A DNA stretch of 64,000 nucleotides. It comes from Streptomyces tuirus. GTDB lineage: Bacteria; Actinomycetota; Actinomycetes; Streptomycetales; Streptomycetaceae. The notes under the pieces are model-generated. The model had not been told where the DNA came from, did no database searches, and saw only the letters and a program-made list of their open reading frames with translations. Shown here piece by piece: positions 48,015 to 56,507 of the stretch. Within the stretch, counting starts at the first letter, position 1; each line of letters begins with the position of its first letter. The position numbers were made by a program, and so were the translations under genes. Location: positions 5,635,501-5,699,500 of the forward strand of contig JAGTPG010000002.1 in NCBI GenBank assembly GCA_018195615.1. Reading direction: 5' to 3'.

Positions 48015-48755
48015 ATGCCGGGAGGCAGGCTCACCCAGCAGGAACGCCAGCGGATCGCGCTGGGACTGGCCGACGGCCTCGCCTACGCGGAGATCGCCAG
48101 ACGCCTGGACCGCCCGACTTCGACCATCACGCGCGAGGTCATGCGCAACGGCGGCCCCACCGCCTACCGTGCCGACCTGGCCCACCGCGCCACCGAACAC
48201 CGCGCCCACCGCCGCAGGAAGGTCACGCCCCGGGACTCGAAGGCGCCTGCTCAGTCCCACGGGCGCGATGCCGAGGCCGTGCGCGAGTACGAGGAGGCGT
48301 TCACCACGCTCCTCATGCACCAGGGCCTGCCCAAGATGATGTCCCGGGTGCTGACCAGCCTCTACACCTCCGACGCGGGCAGCCTCACCGCGTCCGAGCT
48401 CGTCCGGCGCCTCCAGGTCAGCCCGGCGTCCATCTCCAAAGCGGTCACGTTCCTGGAGAGCCAGGGGCTCATCCGCCGGGAACGTGACGAACGCCGCCGC
48501 GAGCGCTACGCCGTCGACGGTGACGTCTTCTACCAGTCGATGGTCGGCGCGGCCCGGTCCAACCTCCAACTCGCCGAGACCGCACGGCAGGGCGTCGGCG
48601 TCCTCGGCCCCGGTACCCCGGCCGCCACCCGCCTCGAGAACATCGCCCGCTTCCTGGACTTCGTCTCCGAAAGCCTCACCCGCGCCGCGGACCAGGCCCG
48701 CGACATCCTCCACACCGCACCCGAAACGACGTCAGGCGGCACTGCCGAGCCGTAG
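48015..48755 (+). CDS. regulator fusing IS30-type HTH and MarR/GbsR-type winged helix
   Basis: 246 aa. Residues 1-45 (GGRLTQQERQRIALGLADG...RPTSTITREV) match the HTH_38 head found in IS30 transposases. After a basic linker, residues 95-165 form a MarR/GbsR-like winged helix (SLTASELVRRLQVSPASISK...LIRRERDERRRERYAV). A C-terminal helical region probably mediates dimerisation. GAAGGAGG lies before the ATG at 48015. It is divergent from the DUF4097 gene and is the likely reader of the GTTGC repeats. Confidence 0.82.
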   Translation: MPGGRLTQQERQRIALGLADGLAYAEIARRLDRPTSTITREVMRNGGPTAYRADLAHRATEHRAHRRRKVTPRDSKAPAQSHGRDAEAVREYEEAFTTLLMHQGLPKMMSRVLTSLYTSDAGSLTASELVRRLQVSPASISKAVTFLESQGLIRRERDERRRERYAVDGDVFYQSMVGAARSNLQLAETARQGVGVLGPGTPAATRLENIARFLDFVSESLTRAADQARDILHTAPETTSGGTAEP

Positions 48756-48762
48756 CTCGACC

Positions 48763-49080
48763 TCAGGGCTCGTCCCGCTTCGGGTCGTCGTCCTTCTTCG
48801 GGTCGTCGTCGAGGGACTTGAGGAAGTCGGGGTTGTCGTCGGGCGCGACCCACTGCCGGGAGCGGCCGCCTCTGACGCCGGACCAGCCGTCGGCGGCGGG
48901 CCGGCGCTTCTTGCCGGCGATGAGCCAGGAGATCGAGCCGACGAGCGGGAACAAAAGGACGAGGAGCGCCCAAAGCGGCTTGGGCATGTGACGGATGTCG
49001 TCGTCCTTGGTGCTGATGCAGTCGATGAACGCGTACACGCTCAGCGCCAGCGGCACGAGGAACATCAGTACCCGGAGCAT
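48763..49080 (-). CDS. PLD-nuclease N-terminal (PLDc_N) small membrane protein
   Basis: 105 aa with two membrane helices (about 3-20 and 38-56) and the PLDc_N signature YAFIDCISTKDD...MPKPLWALLVLLFPLVGSISW. The C-terminal tail is Asp/Lys-rich. Despite the name it has no phospholipase domain. ATG at 49080 follows AGAGG. Function unknown; divergent from mqnL. Confidence 0.85.
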   Translation of the reverse strand: MLRVLMFLVPLALSVYAFIDCISTKDDDIRHMPKPLWALLVLLFPLVGSISWLIAGKKRRPAADGWSGVRGGRSRQWVAPDDNPDFLKSLDDDPKKDDDPKRDEP

Positions 49081-49146
49081 GCGGCCTCTCAGCGAAAGCG
49101 GTGGGCGGTTCAAGGCCAGGGTAGCCGCTCGGGGATACTGGACCGC

Positions 49147-50598
49147 ATGGCTTATGACGATCTTCGCTCCCTGCTCAGGGCGCTGGAGCGCGAGGGAGAC
49201 CTCAAGCGCATCAAGGCCGAGGTCGACCCGTATCTGGAGGTCGGGGAGATCGTCGACCGGGTGCAGAAGTCCGGCGGCCCCGCACTGCTCTTCGAGAACG
49301 TACGCGGGTCGAGCATGCCGCTCGCGATGAACGTGTACGGCACCGACCGGCGCCTGCTCAAGGCGCTCGGCCTGAAGTCGTACGGAGAGATCTCGGAGCG
49401 GATCGGCGGGCTGCTGAAGCCCGAACTGCCGCACGGCTTCGTGGGCGTGCGCGAGGCCTTCGGGAAGCTCGGCTCGATGACGCACGTGCCGCCGAAGAAG
49501 GTGAAGGACGGGCCGGTCCAGGAGGTCGTGCTCACCGGCGACGACGTCGACCTGGAGCAGCTGCCCGCCCTGTTCACGTGGCCGAAGGACGGCGGCTCCT
49601 TCTTCAATCTGGGGCTGACGCACACCAAGGACCCGGAGACCGGCATCCGCAACCTCGGGCTGTACCGCCTCCAGCGGCACGACCGGCGCACGATCGGCAT
49701 GCACTGGCAGATCCACAAGGACAGCCGGAACCACTACCAGGTGGCGGCCCGGCGCGGGGAGCGGCTGCCCGTCGCGATCGCCTTCGGGTGTCCGCCCGCC
49801 GTGACGTACGCCTCCACCGCGCCGCTGCCCGGCGACATCGACGAGTACCTCTTCGCCGGGTTCCTCGCGGGCAAGCGGATCGAGATGGTCGACTGCAAGA
49901 CCGTGCCGCTCCAGGTGCCGGCGCAGGCCGAGGTCGTGATCGAAGGCTGGCTGGAGCCCGGTGAGATGCTGCCCGAGGGGCCCTTCGGCGACCACACCGG
50001 CTTCTACACGCCGCAGGAGCCGTTCCCGGCGCTGAAGATCGACTGCGTGACGATGCGGAAGCGGCCGCTGCTCCAGTCGATCGTCGTCGGCCGCCCCCCG
50101 ACGGAGGACGGACCCCTGGGCCGCGCGACGGAACGCTTCTTCCTCCCCCTCCTGAAGATCATCGTGCCGGACATCGTGGACTACCACCTGCCGGAGGCGG
50201 GCGGCTTCCACAACTGCGCGATCGTCTCGATCGACAAGAAGTACCCGAAGCACGCGCAGAAGGTCATGCACGCCATCTGGGGCGCGCACATGATGTCGCT
50301 GACCAAGCTGATCGTGGTCGTCGACTCCGACTGCGACGTGCACGATCTGCACGAGGTCGCCTGGCGGGCGCTGGGCAACACGGACTACGCCCGGGACCTC
50401 AGCATCGTCGAGGGCCCCGTCGACCACCTGGACCATGCCTCCTACCAGCAGTTCTGGGGCGGCAAGGCCGGTATCGACGCGACGAAGAAGTGGCCCGAGG
50501 AGGGCTACACGCGTGACGGCGGCTGGCCCGACATGGTGGAGTCCGATCCGGAGACGGCGGCGAAGGTGGACCGCCGCTGGAAGGAGTACGGCCTGTGA
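49147..50598 (+). CDS. mqnL: UbiD-family decarboxylase of menaquinone synthesis
   Basis: 483 aa, UbiD fold. It uses prenylated FMN made by the UbiX partner (mqnM, 1.6 kb downstream). Typical segments are RNLGLYRLQRHDRRTIGMHWQIHKD, the E...R...E region around EGPFGDHTGFYTP, and SIDKKYPKHAQKVMHAIWG. In the futalosine pathway MqnL decarboxylates the naphthoate intermediate at a late step. The stop overlaps the mqnP start (GTGA). Confidence 0.93.
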   Translation: MAYDDLRSLLRALEREGDLKRIKAEVDPYLEVGEIVDRVQKSGGPALLFENVRGSSMPLAMNVYGTDRRLLKALGLKSYGEISERIGGLLKPELPHGFVGVREAFGKLGSMTHVPPKKVKDGPVQEVVLTGDDVDLEQLPALFTWPKDGGSFFNLGLTHTKDPETGIRNLGLYRLQRHDRRTIGMHWQIHKDSRNHYQVAARRGERLPVAIAFGCPPAVTYASTAPLPGDIDEYLFAGFLAGKRIEMVDCKTVPLQVPAQAEVVIEGWLEPGEMLPEGPFGDHTGFYTPQEPFPALKIDCVTMRKRPLLQSIVVGRPPTEDGPLGRATERFFLPLLKIIVPDIVDYHLPEAGGFHNCAIVSIDKKYPKHAQKVMHAIWGAHMMSLTKLIVVVDSDCDVHDLHEVAWRALGNTDYARDLSIVEGPVDHLDHASYQQFWGGKAGIDATKKWPEEGYTRDGGWPDMVESDPETAAKVDRRWKEYGL

Positions 50599-51497
50599 CC
50601 TCCGCTTCCGCCGCGATCCCGCAACCGGGACGCACCAAGGCCTTCCTCCGGCTGGTGATGATCGAGCACTCGGTCTTCGCGCTGCCCTTCGCCTACATCG
50701 CCTCGCTCACGGCGATGTACCAGTGGGACAAGAACGTCCACTGGGGACGGCTGCTGCTGGTCACCGTCTGCATGGTGGGCCTGCGGACCTTCGCGATGGC
50801 CGTCAACCGGATCATCGACCGGGAGATCGACGCGCGGAACCCGCGTACGGCGCACCGCGAGCTGGTGACGGGTGCGATGTCGGTCCGCCACGCGTGGACG
50901 GGGGCCCTGATCGCCCTGGTCGTCTTCCTCGGCGCGGCGGCCCTGCTGAACCCCCTGTGCCTGGCGCTGGCCCCCATCGCCGTGATCCCGATGGTGGTGT
51001 ACCCGTACGGCAAGCGGTTCACGAACTTCCCGCAGGCCATCCTGGGTCTCGCCCAGGCGATGGGCCCGGTGGGCGGCTGGCTGGCGATCTCCGGCTCCTG
51101 GTCCTGGGACGCGGTGATCCTCGGTCTGGCGGTGGGCATCTGGATCGGCGGCTTCGACCTGATCTACGCCTGCCAGGACGTCGAGACCGACCGTGAGATC
51201 GGCGTCATGTCCGTCCCCGCGCGCTTCGGCATTCCCGCGGCGATCTGGGGAGCGCGGGTCTGTCACGCGGTGACGACGGGACTGTTCGTCTGGTACGCCC
51301 TGGCCACCGACGCCGGCGCCTTCTTCTGGCTGGGCCTGCTGATCGTGGCGGGCGCGTTCCTGTACGAGCACTCGATCGTCCGCCCGCATGACCTGTCCCG
51401 CCTCAACAGGGCGTTCTTCAGCGTCAACGGCTTCATCGGCATTGCCCTGTTCGTGTGCGCGCTGCTGGACCTGCTGGTGCGCGGCCTCACTGTGTGA
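50595..51497 (+). CDS. mqnP: UbiA-family prenyltransferase of menaquinone synthesis
   Basis: 300 aa, about eight or nine membrane helices. Both Asp-rich prenyl-diphosphate motifs are present: NRIIDREIDARNPRT and DLIYACQDVETDREIG. MqnP attaches the polyprenyl chain to the naphthoate ring in the membrane. Coupled to mqnL by a 4-base overlap. Its 3' end overlaps the convergent rhomboid gene by 11 bases. Confidence 0.93.
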   Translation: MTSASAAIPQPGRTKAFLRLVMIEHSVFALPFAYIASLTAMYQWDKNVHWGRLLLVTVCMVGLRTFAMAVNRIIDREIDARNPRTAHRELVTGAMSVRHAWTGALIALVVFLGAAALLNPLCLALAPIAVIPMVVYPYGKRFTNFPQAILGLAQAMGPVGGWLAISGSWSWDAVILGLAVGIWIGGFDLIYACQDVETDREIGVMSVPARFGIPAAIWGARVCHAVTTGLFVWYALATDAGAFFWLGLLIVAGAFLYEHSIVRPHDLSRLNRAFFSVNGFIGIALFVCALLDLLVRGLTV

Positions 51498-52092
51498 GCG
51501 CGGAGGGCGTGGCCCGTCGGCGGCGGAACACGAACGCCGCTGCTACGCCCGCCAGGAGGCCCAGTAGGTGGCCCTGCCAGCTGACGCCTGTCTGGGTGGG
51601 GGCCAGGCCCGCCAGGATGGAGCCGCCCCAGATCGCGGCGATCAGGATGCCGACCAGGACTCCCCAGGGGCGGCGCTCGACGAAGCCGCTGATCAGGAGG
51701 AAGCCGAAGAGGCCGAAGATCAGGCCGGAGGCGCCCGCGGTGTTGGTGTGGGCCGGCGCTATGAGCCAGACGCCCAGGCCGTCGACGATCATGATCAGCG
51801 CGCAGACCAGCAGGAAGCGGCGCAGGCCCGCCAGCGCGGCGAGGAAGCCGAGGACCAGCAGCGGCAGCGTGTTCGCGGCCAGATGGGCGAAGCCGAAGTG
51901 GATGAAGGCGGACGGCACGACGTCGACCAGCTCGGACGGGGTGCGCGGCGTGACGCCGAGGCCGTCCAGCGCGTGGCCGCTCATCACGTCCACCACTTCC
52001 AGCAGCCACAGCAGCGCGATCCAGGCCAGCATCAGCTTGCCTGCGGCCATGGCGCGATCGCCCCGTGACCACCTGACGTCCGGAACCGACAT
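51487..52092 (-). CDS. rhomboid-family intramembrane serine protease
   Basis: 201 aa, six membrane helices. The catalytic serine is in GASGLIFG and the histidine in WQGHLLGLL; an FIHFGFAHLAAN segment is the conserved HxxxN-like region of helix 2. The open frame extends far upstream, but ATG at 52092 (MSVPDVRW) gives the family length. Substrate unknown. Confidence 0.87.
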   Translation of the reverse strand: MSVPDVRWSRGDRAMAAGKLMLAWIALLWLLEVVDVMSGHALDGLGVTPRTPSELVDVVPSAFIHFGFAHLAANTLPLLVLGFLAALAGLRRFLLVCALIMIVDGLGVWLIAPAHTNTAGASGLIFGLFGFLLISGFVERRPWGVLVGILIAAIWGGSILAGLAPTQTGVSWQGHLLGLLAGVAAAFVFRRRRATPSALTQ

Positions 52093-52169
52093 GACGACCC
52101 CCAGTGCTCGCACGTCTCCTCCGGGGAACGCCCGGCCCCCTTGGCCGGTTCCCACCCTGCGACGCCCGA

Positions 52170-52182
52170 TAGGCTCGGTGTT
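52170..52182 (+). promoter_or_regulatory. -10 element and leaderless start of mqnM
   Basis: TAGGCT (52170-52175) lies 7 bases before the GTG at 52183 and no ribosome site is visible, so transcription may begin at or next to the start codon. Confidence 0.4.
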
Positions 52183-52869
52183 GTGAACCCAGTCAAGCCA
52201 GGCGAGACGCCACGTACGCCTTGGATCGTAGGGGTGTCCGGCGCCTCCGGCACCCCGTATGCCGCTGCCGTGCTGAGGGCCCTCCTCGCCGCCGGCGAGA
52301 GCGTCGACCTCGTGGTGTCCCGTGCCTCCCGGCTCACCCTGCTCGACGAGACCGGGATTTCCTTCCGGGACGCCCACTGGCGCGACGACCTGCGCGAATG
52401 GCTGTCCCGGGGCGCCGACGGGAAGCCGGGCACGTTCTCCGTGGACATCGACGCCGTACGGCACTGGAGCGCCGGCGACCTGGCCGCAGGGCCGTCCTCG
52501 GGGTCGTACCCGACCCGGGGCATGCTGATCGTGCCCGCCTCGACCGCGAGCGTGGCCGGAGTCGCGCTCGGGCTGTCGAAGGACCTGTTGCAGCGCGCGG
52601 CGAGCGTGACCCTGAAAGAGGGCCGCAAGCTGGTCGTGGCCGTACGCGAGACCCCGCTGAACGGCCAGACACTCCGTCACCTGGTCACCCTCGACGACGC
52701 CGGCGCGACCGTCGTACCCGCATCGCCCGCCTTCTACGCGGGCGCGACGCACATCCAGGACCTGGTGGACTTCGTCGCCGGACGCGTACTCGACGCGGCG
52801 GGCGTGCCGCACCGGCTCTACCGCCGTTGGCAAGGTGAGCTCGGCGGCGGGTCGGACCGAGCCGGCTGA
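52183..52869 (+). CDS. mqnM: UbiX-family flavin prenyltransferase
   Basis: 228 aa. The flavoprotein motif GVSGASGTPYAAAVL, then VVSRASRLTL, PASTASVAGVALGLS and KEGRKLVVAVRETPLN are diagnostic of UbiX, which makes prenylated FMN for the UbiD partner (mqnL). GTG at 52183 probably starts a leaderless message; an in-frame upstream start exists but adds non-conserved residues. Confidence 0.92.
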   Translation: MNPVKPGETPRTPWIVGVSGASGTPYAAAVLRALLAAGESVDLVVSRASRLTLLDETGISFRDAHWRDDLREWLSRGADGKPGTFSVDIDAVRHWSAGDLAAGPSSGSYPTRGMLIVPASTASVAGVALGLSKDLLQRAASVTLKEGRKLVVAVRETPLNGQTLRHLVTLDDAGATVVPASPAFYAGATHIQDLVDFVAGRVLDAAGVPHRLYRRWQGELGGGSDRAG

Positions 52870-52929
52870 GCCACACCCCCAGACCTCATCACCATCACAG
52901 ACCTACTTCAGCGGAAGGCTTCGATCGCA

Positions 52930-53385
52930 ATGGACGCGGTGGACAGGCAGCTCATCCAGGCCCTGAGGGAGAACGGCCGGGCCTCCTACGCGGAGCTGGG
53001 ACGCCTCGTCGGACTGTCGGGACCCAGTGTCACCGACCGCATCAACCGGCTGGAGGCGGCCGGGGTCATCACCGGCTACCGGGCCACCGTCGACGCCGCC
53101 TCGCTCGGCCTCGGCGTCATCGCCCTGATCGGCATCTCGCTCTCCGACGCCGCCGACCACGAGGACGTGGCGCAGCGGCTCCGGGACCTTTCGGAGATCG
53201 AGGACTGCTGGTTCATCGCGGGCGACGACTCGTACATGCTCAAGGTGCGGGCGACGGACGTGGACGGCCTGGAGAGGATCATCCGACGGCTCAGCGGGAC
53301 GAAGGGCGTCTCCCGGACGCGTACCACCATCGTGCTCTCCACGAAGTGGGAGAACCGGGTCGGGGAGTTGCCCGAAGAGGCTTAG
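52930..53385 (+). CDS. Lrp/AsnC-family regulator
   Basis: 151 aa. HTH (DRQLIQALRENGRASYAELGRLVGLSGPSVTDRINRLEAAGVI), then the RAM ligand-binding domain (IALIGISLSDAADHEDVAQRL...CWFIAGDDSYMLKVRA). It sits between mqnM and mqnE and may tune menaquinone genes in response to an amino acid; this is inferred from position. Confidence 0.92.
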   Translation: MDAVDRQLIQALRENGRASYAELGRLVGLSGPSVTDRINRLEAAGVITGYRATVDAASLGLGVIALIGISLSDAADHEDVAQRLRDLSEIEDCWFIAGDDSYMLKVRATDVDGLERIIRRLSGTKGVSRTRTTIVLSTKWENRVGELPEEA

Positions 53386-53422
53386 TCGTACGGTTGGGAC
53401 GTCGTCGTAGAAAGGTGTGGGC

Positions 53423-54585
53423 ATGGATCTCGGGCTCAAGCGCGAGCTGGAGGAGAAGGTCAGGGCGGGTGTCCGCCTGACCGGTGAGGACGGCATCGCG
53501 CTGTACGAGTCGGACGACCTGGCCTGGCTCGGCGGCCTCGCGCACGAGGTGCGGACGCGGAAGAACGGCGACGTCGTGCACTTCAACGTCAACCGTCACC
53601 TCAACATGACCAATGTGTGCACGGCCTCCTGCGCGTACTGCTCCTTCCAGCGCAAGCCGGGGAGAAGGACGCGTACACGATGCGCATCGAGGAGGCCGTC
53701 AAGCTCGCCAAGGCGATGGAGGGCGAGAACCTCACCGAGCTGCACATCGTCAACGGGCTGCACCCGAACCTGCCGTGGCGGTACTACCCGCGCTCGCTGC
53801 GGGAGTTGAAGGCCGCGCTGCCGAACGTGTCGCTGAAGGCCTTCACGGCGACCGAGATCCACCACTTCGAGACGATCTCCGGGATGAGCGCGTCCGAGAT
53901 CCTGGACGAGCTGATCGACGCCGGGCTGGAGTCCCTCACCGGCGGTGGTGCGGAGATCTTCGACTGGGAGGTCCGGCAGCACATCGTGGACCACCGGACC
54001 CACTGGGAGGACTGGTCCCGGATCCACCGGCTCGCGCACGAGAAGGGTCTGAAGACTCCGTCCACGATGCTGTACGGGCACATCGAGGAGCCTCGGCACC
54101 GTGTGGATCACGTGCTGCGGCTGCGGGAGCTGCAGGACGAGACCGGTGGCTTCCAGGTCTTCATTCCGCTGCGGTACCAGCACGACTTCGTCGACATGCA
54201 GGACGGCAAGGTTCGTAATCGCCTTCAGGCGCGGACGCAGATGGCGACAGGGGCGGAGGCGCTGAAGACCTTCGCCGTGTCGCGGCTGCTGTTCGACAAC
54301 GTGCCGCATGTGAAGGTGTTCTGGGTGATGCACGGTGTGCAGACCGCGCAGTTGGCGCTGCAGCACGGTGCGGATGACATGGACGGGTCTGTCGTCGAGT
54401 ACAAGATCACGCATGACGCGGACAATTTCGGTACGCCGAACAAGCTGACGCGTGAGGATCTGCTGGATCTGATTCGCGATGCGGGGTTCCGGCCGGTGGA
54501 GCGGAACACGAGGTACGAGATCATTCGGGAGTACGAGGGGCCCGACCCGGAGCGTCGGGAGTCGCCTCAGCCGATGCGGGTGTGA
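53423..54585 (+). CDS. mqnE: aminodeoxyfutalosine synthase (radical SAM), one frameshift
   Basis: About 387 aa after correction. The 4Fe-4S motif CTASCAYCSF (CxxxCxxC) identifies the MqnE/CofH-type radical SAM group. TATEIHHFETISGMSASEILDELIDAGLESLTGGGAEIF and the C-terminal ITREAGFRPVERNTRY-like end match MqnE. It joins carboxyvinyloxybenzoate to SAM-derived adenosyl, a committed futalosine-pathway step. The frame breaks at 53659-53662 (CCGGGGAGAAG), where one G is missing immediately after the cluster motif. ATG 53423 has AAAGGTG upstream. Confidence 0.92.
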
Positions 54586-54624
54586 GCGACAGGGTCCCGC
54601 GCCCTGAGGTGGGTACCCGGGGGC

Positions 54625-55275
54625 ATGGTTGGCACCAAAGCGCCTGAAGACGCCTATACCGCTGAACCCTTCGTTCCAGGTCGCGGTGGGCTGGCCGCCC
54701 TGCGGCGGGCCGCTGCCGACTGTCGGGGATGCCCCCTGCACCGGGACGCCACCCAGACCGTCTTCGGCGCCGGCAATACGGACGCCCGGGTGATGCTCGT
54801 CGGTGAGCAGCCCGGCGATCAGGAGGACCGGCAGGGGAAGCCGTTCGTCGGGCCGGCCGGGAGGTTGCTCGACCGGGCGTTGGAGGAAGCAGGTATCGAT
54901 CCCTCCGAGGCCTATGTCACCAATGCCGTGAAGCACTTCAAGTTCACCCAGGCCGAGCCGCGCAAGCGGCGGATCCACAAGGCGCCGAATCTGCGGGAGA
55001 TGACCGCGTGCGGGCCCTGGCTGGCCGCGGAGCTCGCGATCGTGGAGCCGGAGCTGATCGTCGTCCTGGGTGCCACGGCGGGGAAGGCCCTGCTCGGCTC
55101 GTCCTTCCGGGTCTCGCAGGTGCGCGGCACCGTGCTGGAGGAGGAGATCCACGGGCGGGCCGAGCGGCTGGTGCCGACCGTGCATCCGTCGTCGGTGCTG
55201 CGCGCGGACGACCGGGAGGCGGCGTACCGGGGGCTGCTGTCGGATCTGAACGTGGCGGCCCGGGCGCTTGGGTAA
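54625..55275 (+). CDS. udgX: UdgX-type uracil-DNA glycosylase
   Basis: 216 aa. Motif GEQPGDQED (60-68), KPFVGPAGR and VHPSSVLR are family features. The insert KRRIH (114-118) is specific to UdgX, whose His (here H118) forms a covalent bond with uracil-containing DNA instead of releasing the enzyme. Cluster Cys are C33, C36 and C129; no fourth Cys is visible, and H104 in VKHFKF may be the remaining ligand (inference). It lies just after mqnE. Confidence 0.92.
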   Translation: MVGTKAPEDAYTAEPFVPGRGGLAALRRAAADCRGCPLHRDATQTVFGAGNTDARVMLVGEQPGDQEDRQGKPFVGPAGRLLDRALEEAGIDPSEAYVTNAVKHFKFTQAEPRKRRIHKAPNLREMTACGPWLAAELAIVEPELIVVLGATAGKALLGSSFRVSQVRGTVLEEEIHGRAERLVPTVHPSSVLRADDREAAYRGLLSDLNVAARALG

Positions 55276-55279
55276 TAGC

Positions 55280-55291
55280 TACAATCACCGC
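55280..55291 (+). promoter_or_regulatory. -10 element with leaderless start of GNAT gene
   Basis: TACAAT (55280-55285) ends six bases before the ATG at 55292, overlapping the udgX 3' end; no Shine-Dalgarno sequence is seen, so a leaderless transcript is likely. Confidence 0.45.
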
Positions 55292-55816
55292 ATGCCCCTT
55301 ACCTTCACGCTCGATCCCGCCGTCACTCCCGAGCTGCGCGACGGCCTTCTCGACCTGTGGGCCGATGTCTCCAACGCCGGCGGAGCCGTCGGCTTCGTGC
55401 CGCCGGTGACGCGCGAGGACATCCGGCCCTCGCTGCTGAAGCACTTCGCGTCCATGTCGGAGGAGAAGGTCAGGCTGCTCGTCGGGCACGACGAGGACGG
55501 GCAGGTCGCGGCGACCGCCTTCCTGACCCTCAACACGCACCGGCTCATGACGCACTGGATCTGGCTGTACACGGTGATGGTGCACCCGCGTCATCAGGGG
55601 CAGGGCTACGGCCGTGATCTGCTGGCGGAGGCGGCGGAGGCGGCCCGGGAACTCGAGGGCATCGAGGCGATCCGGCTGACCTGCCGGGGCGGGCTCGGAC
55701 TGGAGCGGTTCTACGAGTCGTGCGGCTACAAGGAGGTCGGACGGATCCCGGGCGCCATCCGGGTCGCACCTGGCGACGACCGGGACGACGTGATCATGCT
55801 CCTCCCGCTCAACTGA
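55292..55816 (+). CDS. GNAT-family N-acetyltransferase
   Basis: 174 aa. Acetyl-CoA motif VMVHPRHQGQGYGRDLLAEAAEAAR with the Q/RxxGxG loop; then AIRLTCRGGLGLERFYESCGYKEVGR, the final GNAT strand-helix. Closest in layout to short aminoglycoside/dipeptide-type GNATs, but the substrate is unknown. ATG at 55292 was chosen because it follows a clear -10 element. Confidence 0.88.
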   Translation: MPLTFTLDPAVTPELRDGLLDLWADVSNAGGAVGFVPPVTREDIRPSLLKHFASMSEEKVRLLVGHDEDGQVAATAFLTLNTHRLMTHWIWLYTVMVHPRHQGQGYGRDLLAEAAEAARELEGIEAIRLTCRGGLGLERFYESCGYKEVGRIPGAIRVAPGDDRDDVIMLLPLN

Positions 55817-55890
55817 CCCCCGTGCAAGATCGGCCGCACGGCGTGCTTCACTGAATACCGGCCCTTTTGGAATCGAAAGAGTGGATTGAG

Positions 55891-56199
55891 ATGCTCCGCT
55901 ACACGCTGATGCGCCTCGGAATCTTCGTGGGCTGCCTCGTGGTCGTCTGGGGTCTCGTCTACTCCGGCCTCGCCCCGCGCGGCCTCGGTGCCAGCAACGG
56001 CCTGTGGATCGTGCTGCTCGCCCTGCTGCTCTCCGCGCCGATCAGCTTCGTCGTGCTGCGCAAGGAGCGGGACCGGGCGTCCGTGCAGATCGTGCAGCGC
56101 GTCGACCGGATGAAGGCCAACCTGGAGGCCAACCGCAGCCAGGAGGACGTGGAGGACGTGGCCGACGACACGTCCCGGGCGCAGGGCCAGACCTCGTAA
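55891..56199 (+). CDS. DUF4229 small membrane protein
   Basis: 102 aa with two membrane helices (about 5-26 and 38-58), then a charged helix (RKERDRASVQIVQRVDRMKANLEANRSQED in outline) that may form a coiled coil. Matches the DUF4229 layout seen across streptomycetes near menaquinone genes. Function unknown. A perfect terminator follows. Confidence 0.85.
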   Translation: MLRYTLMRLGIFVGCLVVVWGLVYSGLAPRGLGASNGLWIVLLALLLSAPISFVVLRKERDRASVQIVQRVDRMKANLEANRSQEDVEDVADDTSRAQGQTS

Positions 56200-56218
56200 G
56201 GCTTCTTCACGGGCGTTC

Positions 56219-56256
56219 AGCGCCCCGTTTCCGTACATGCTCGGAAACGGGGCGCT
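56219..56256 (+). terminator. terminator after DUF4229 gene
   Basis: A perfect 15-bp stem, AGCGCCCCGTTTCCG (56219-56233) with 56242-56256, an 8-base loop and a short T run after it. Confidence 0.87.
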
Positions 56257-56340
56257 TTGCCTTGTATGGGTGTCTGCGCGTTTCCGCCTGTCAAAGCCAG
56301 GCTTTGGGGTCCTCAAAGTTCAAGTGTTAAGGTTCTTGTC

Positions 56341-56442
56341 ATGAAGTCGGCAGTCGCGTCTCCCACGCCCCTGAGCGTTCTGCTCGTGGCGCGCCTGCAC
56401 GTGGATCTCTGTCGGTGCGCGTCCGCCAACTGTCGTCCCTGA
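56341..56442 (+). CDS. putative leader peptide (LLVARLHVDLCR family)
   Basis: 33 aa. The core LLVARLHVDLCRCASANCRP is the signature of the streptomycete 'putative leader peptide' family, usually found ahead of sulfur-metabolism or transport genes. It has three Cys near the C-terminus (LCRCASANC). AAGG lies 8-11 bases before the ATG. It ends 63 bases before the symporter GTG. Ribosome stalling at these Cys codons when cysteine is scarce could control the downstream gene; mechanism inferred. Confidence 0.8.
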   Translation: MKSAVASPTPLSVLLVARLHVDLCRCASANCRP

Positions 56443-56492
56443 CGTAACGCAAACCCCGTCGTCTCCCACGTCAGTCCCCTACGCGTCCCCCA

Positions 56493-56507
56493 ACGGAGTC
56501 AGTCCGT
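56493..56507 (+). promoter_or_regulatory. small hairpin enclosing the symporter ribosome site
   Basis: ACGGA (56493-56497) can pair with TCCGT (56503-56507), burying the GGAG Shine-Dalgarno sequence and the first two bases of the GTG start. It is a possible downstream element of leader-peptide control. Confidence 0.35.
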
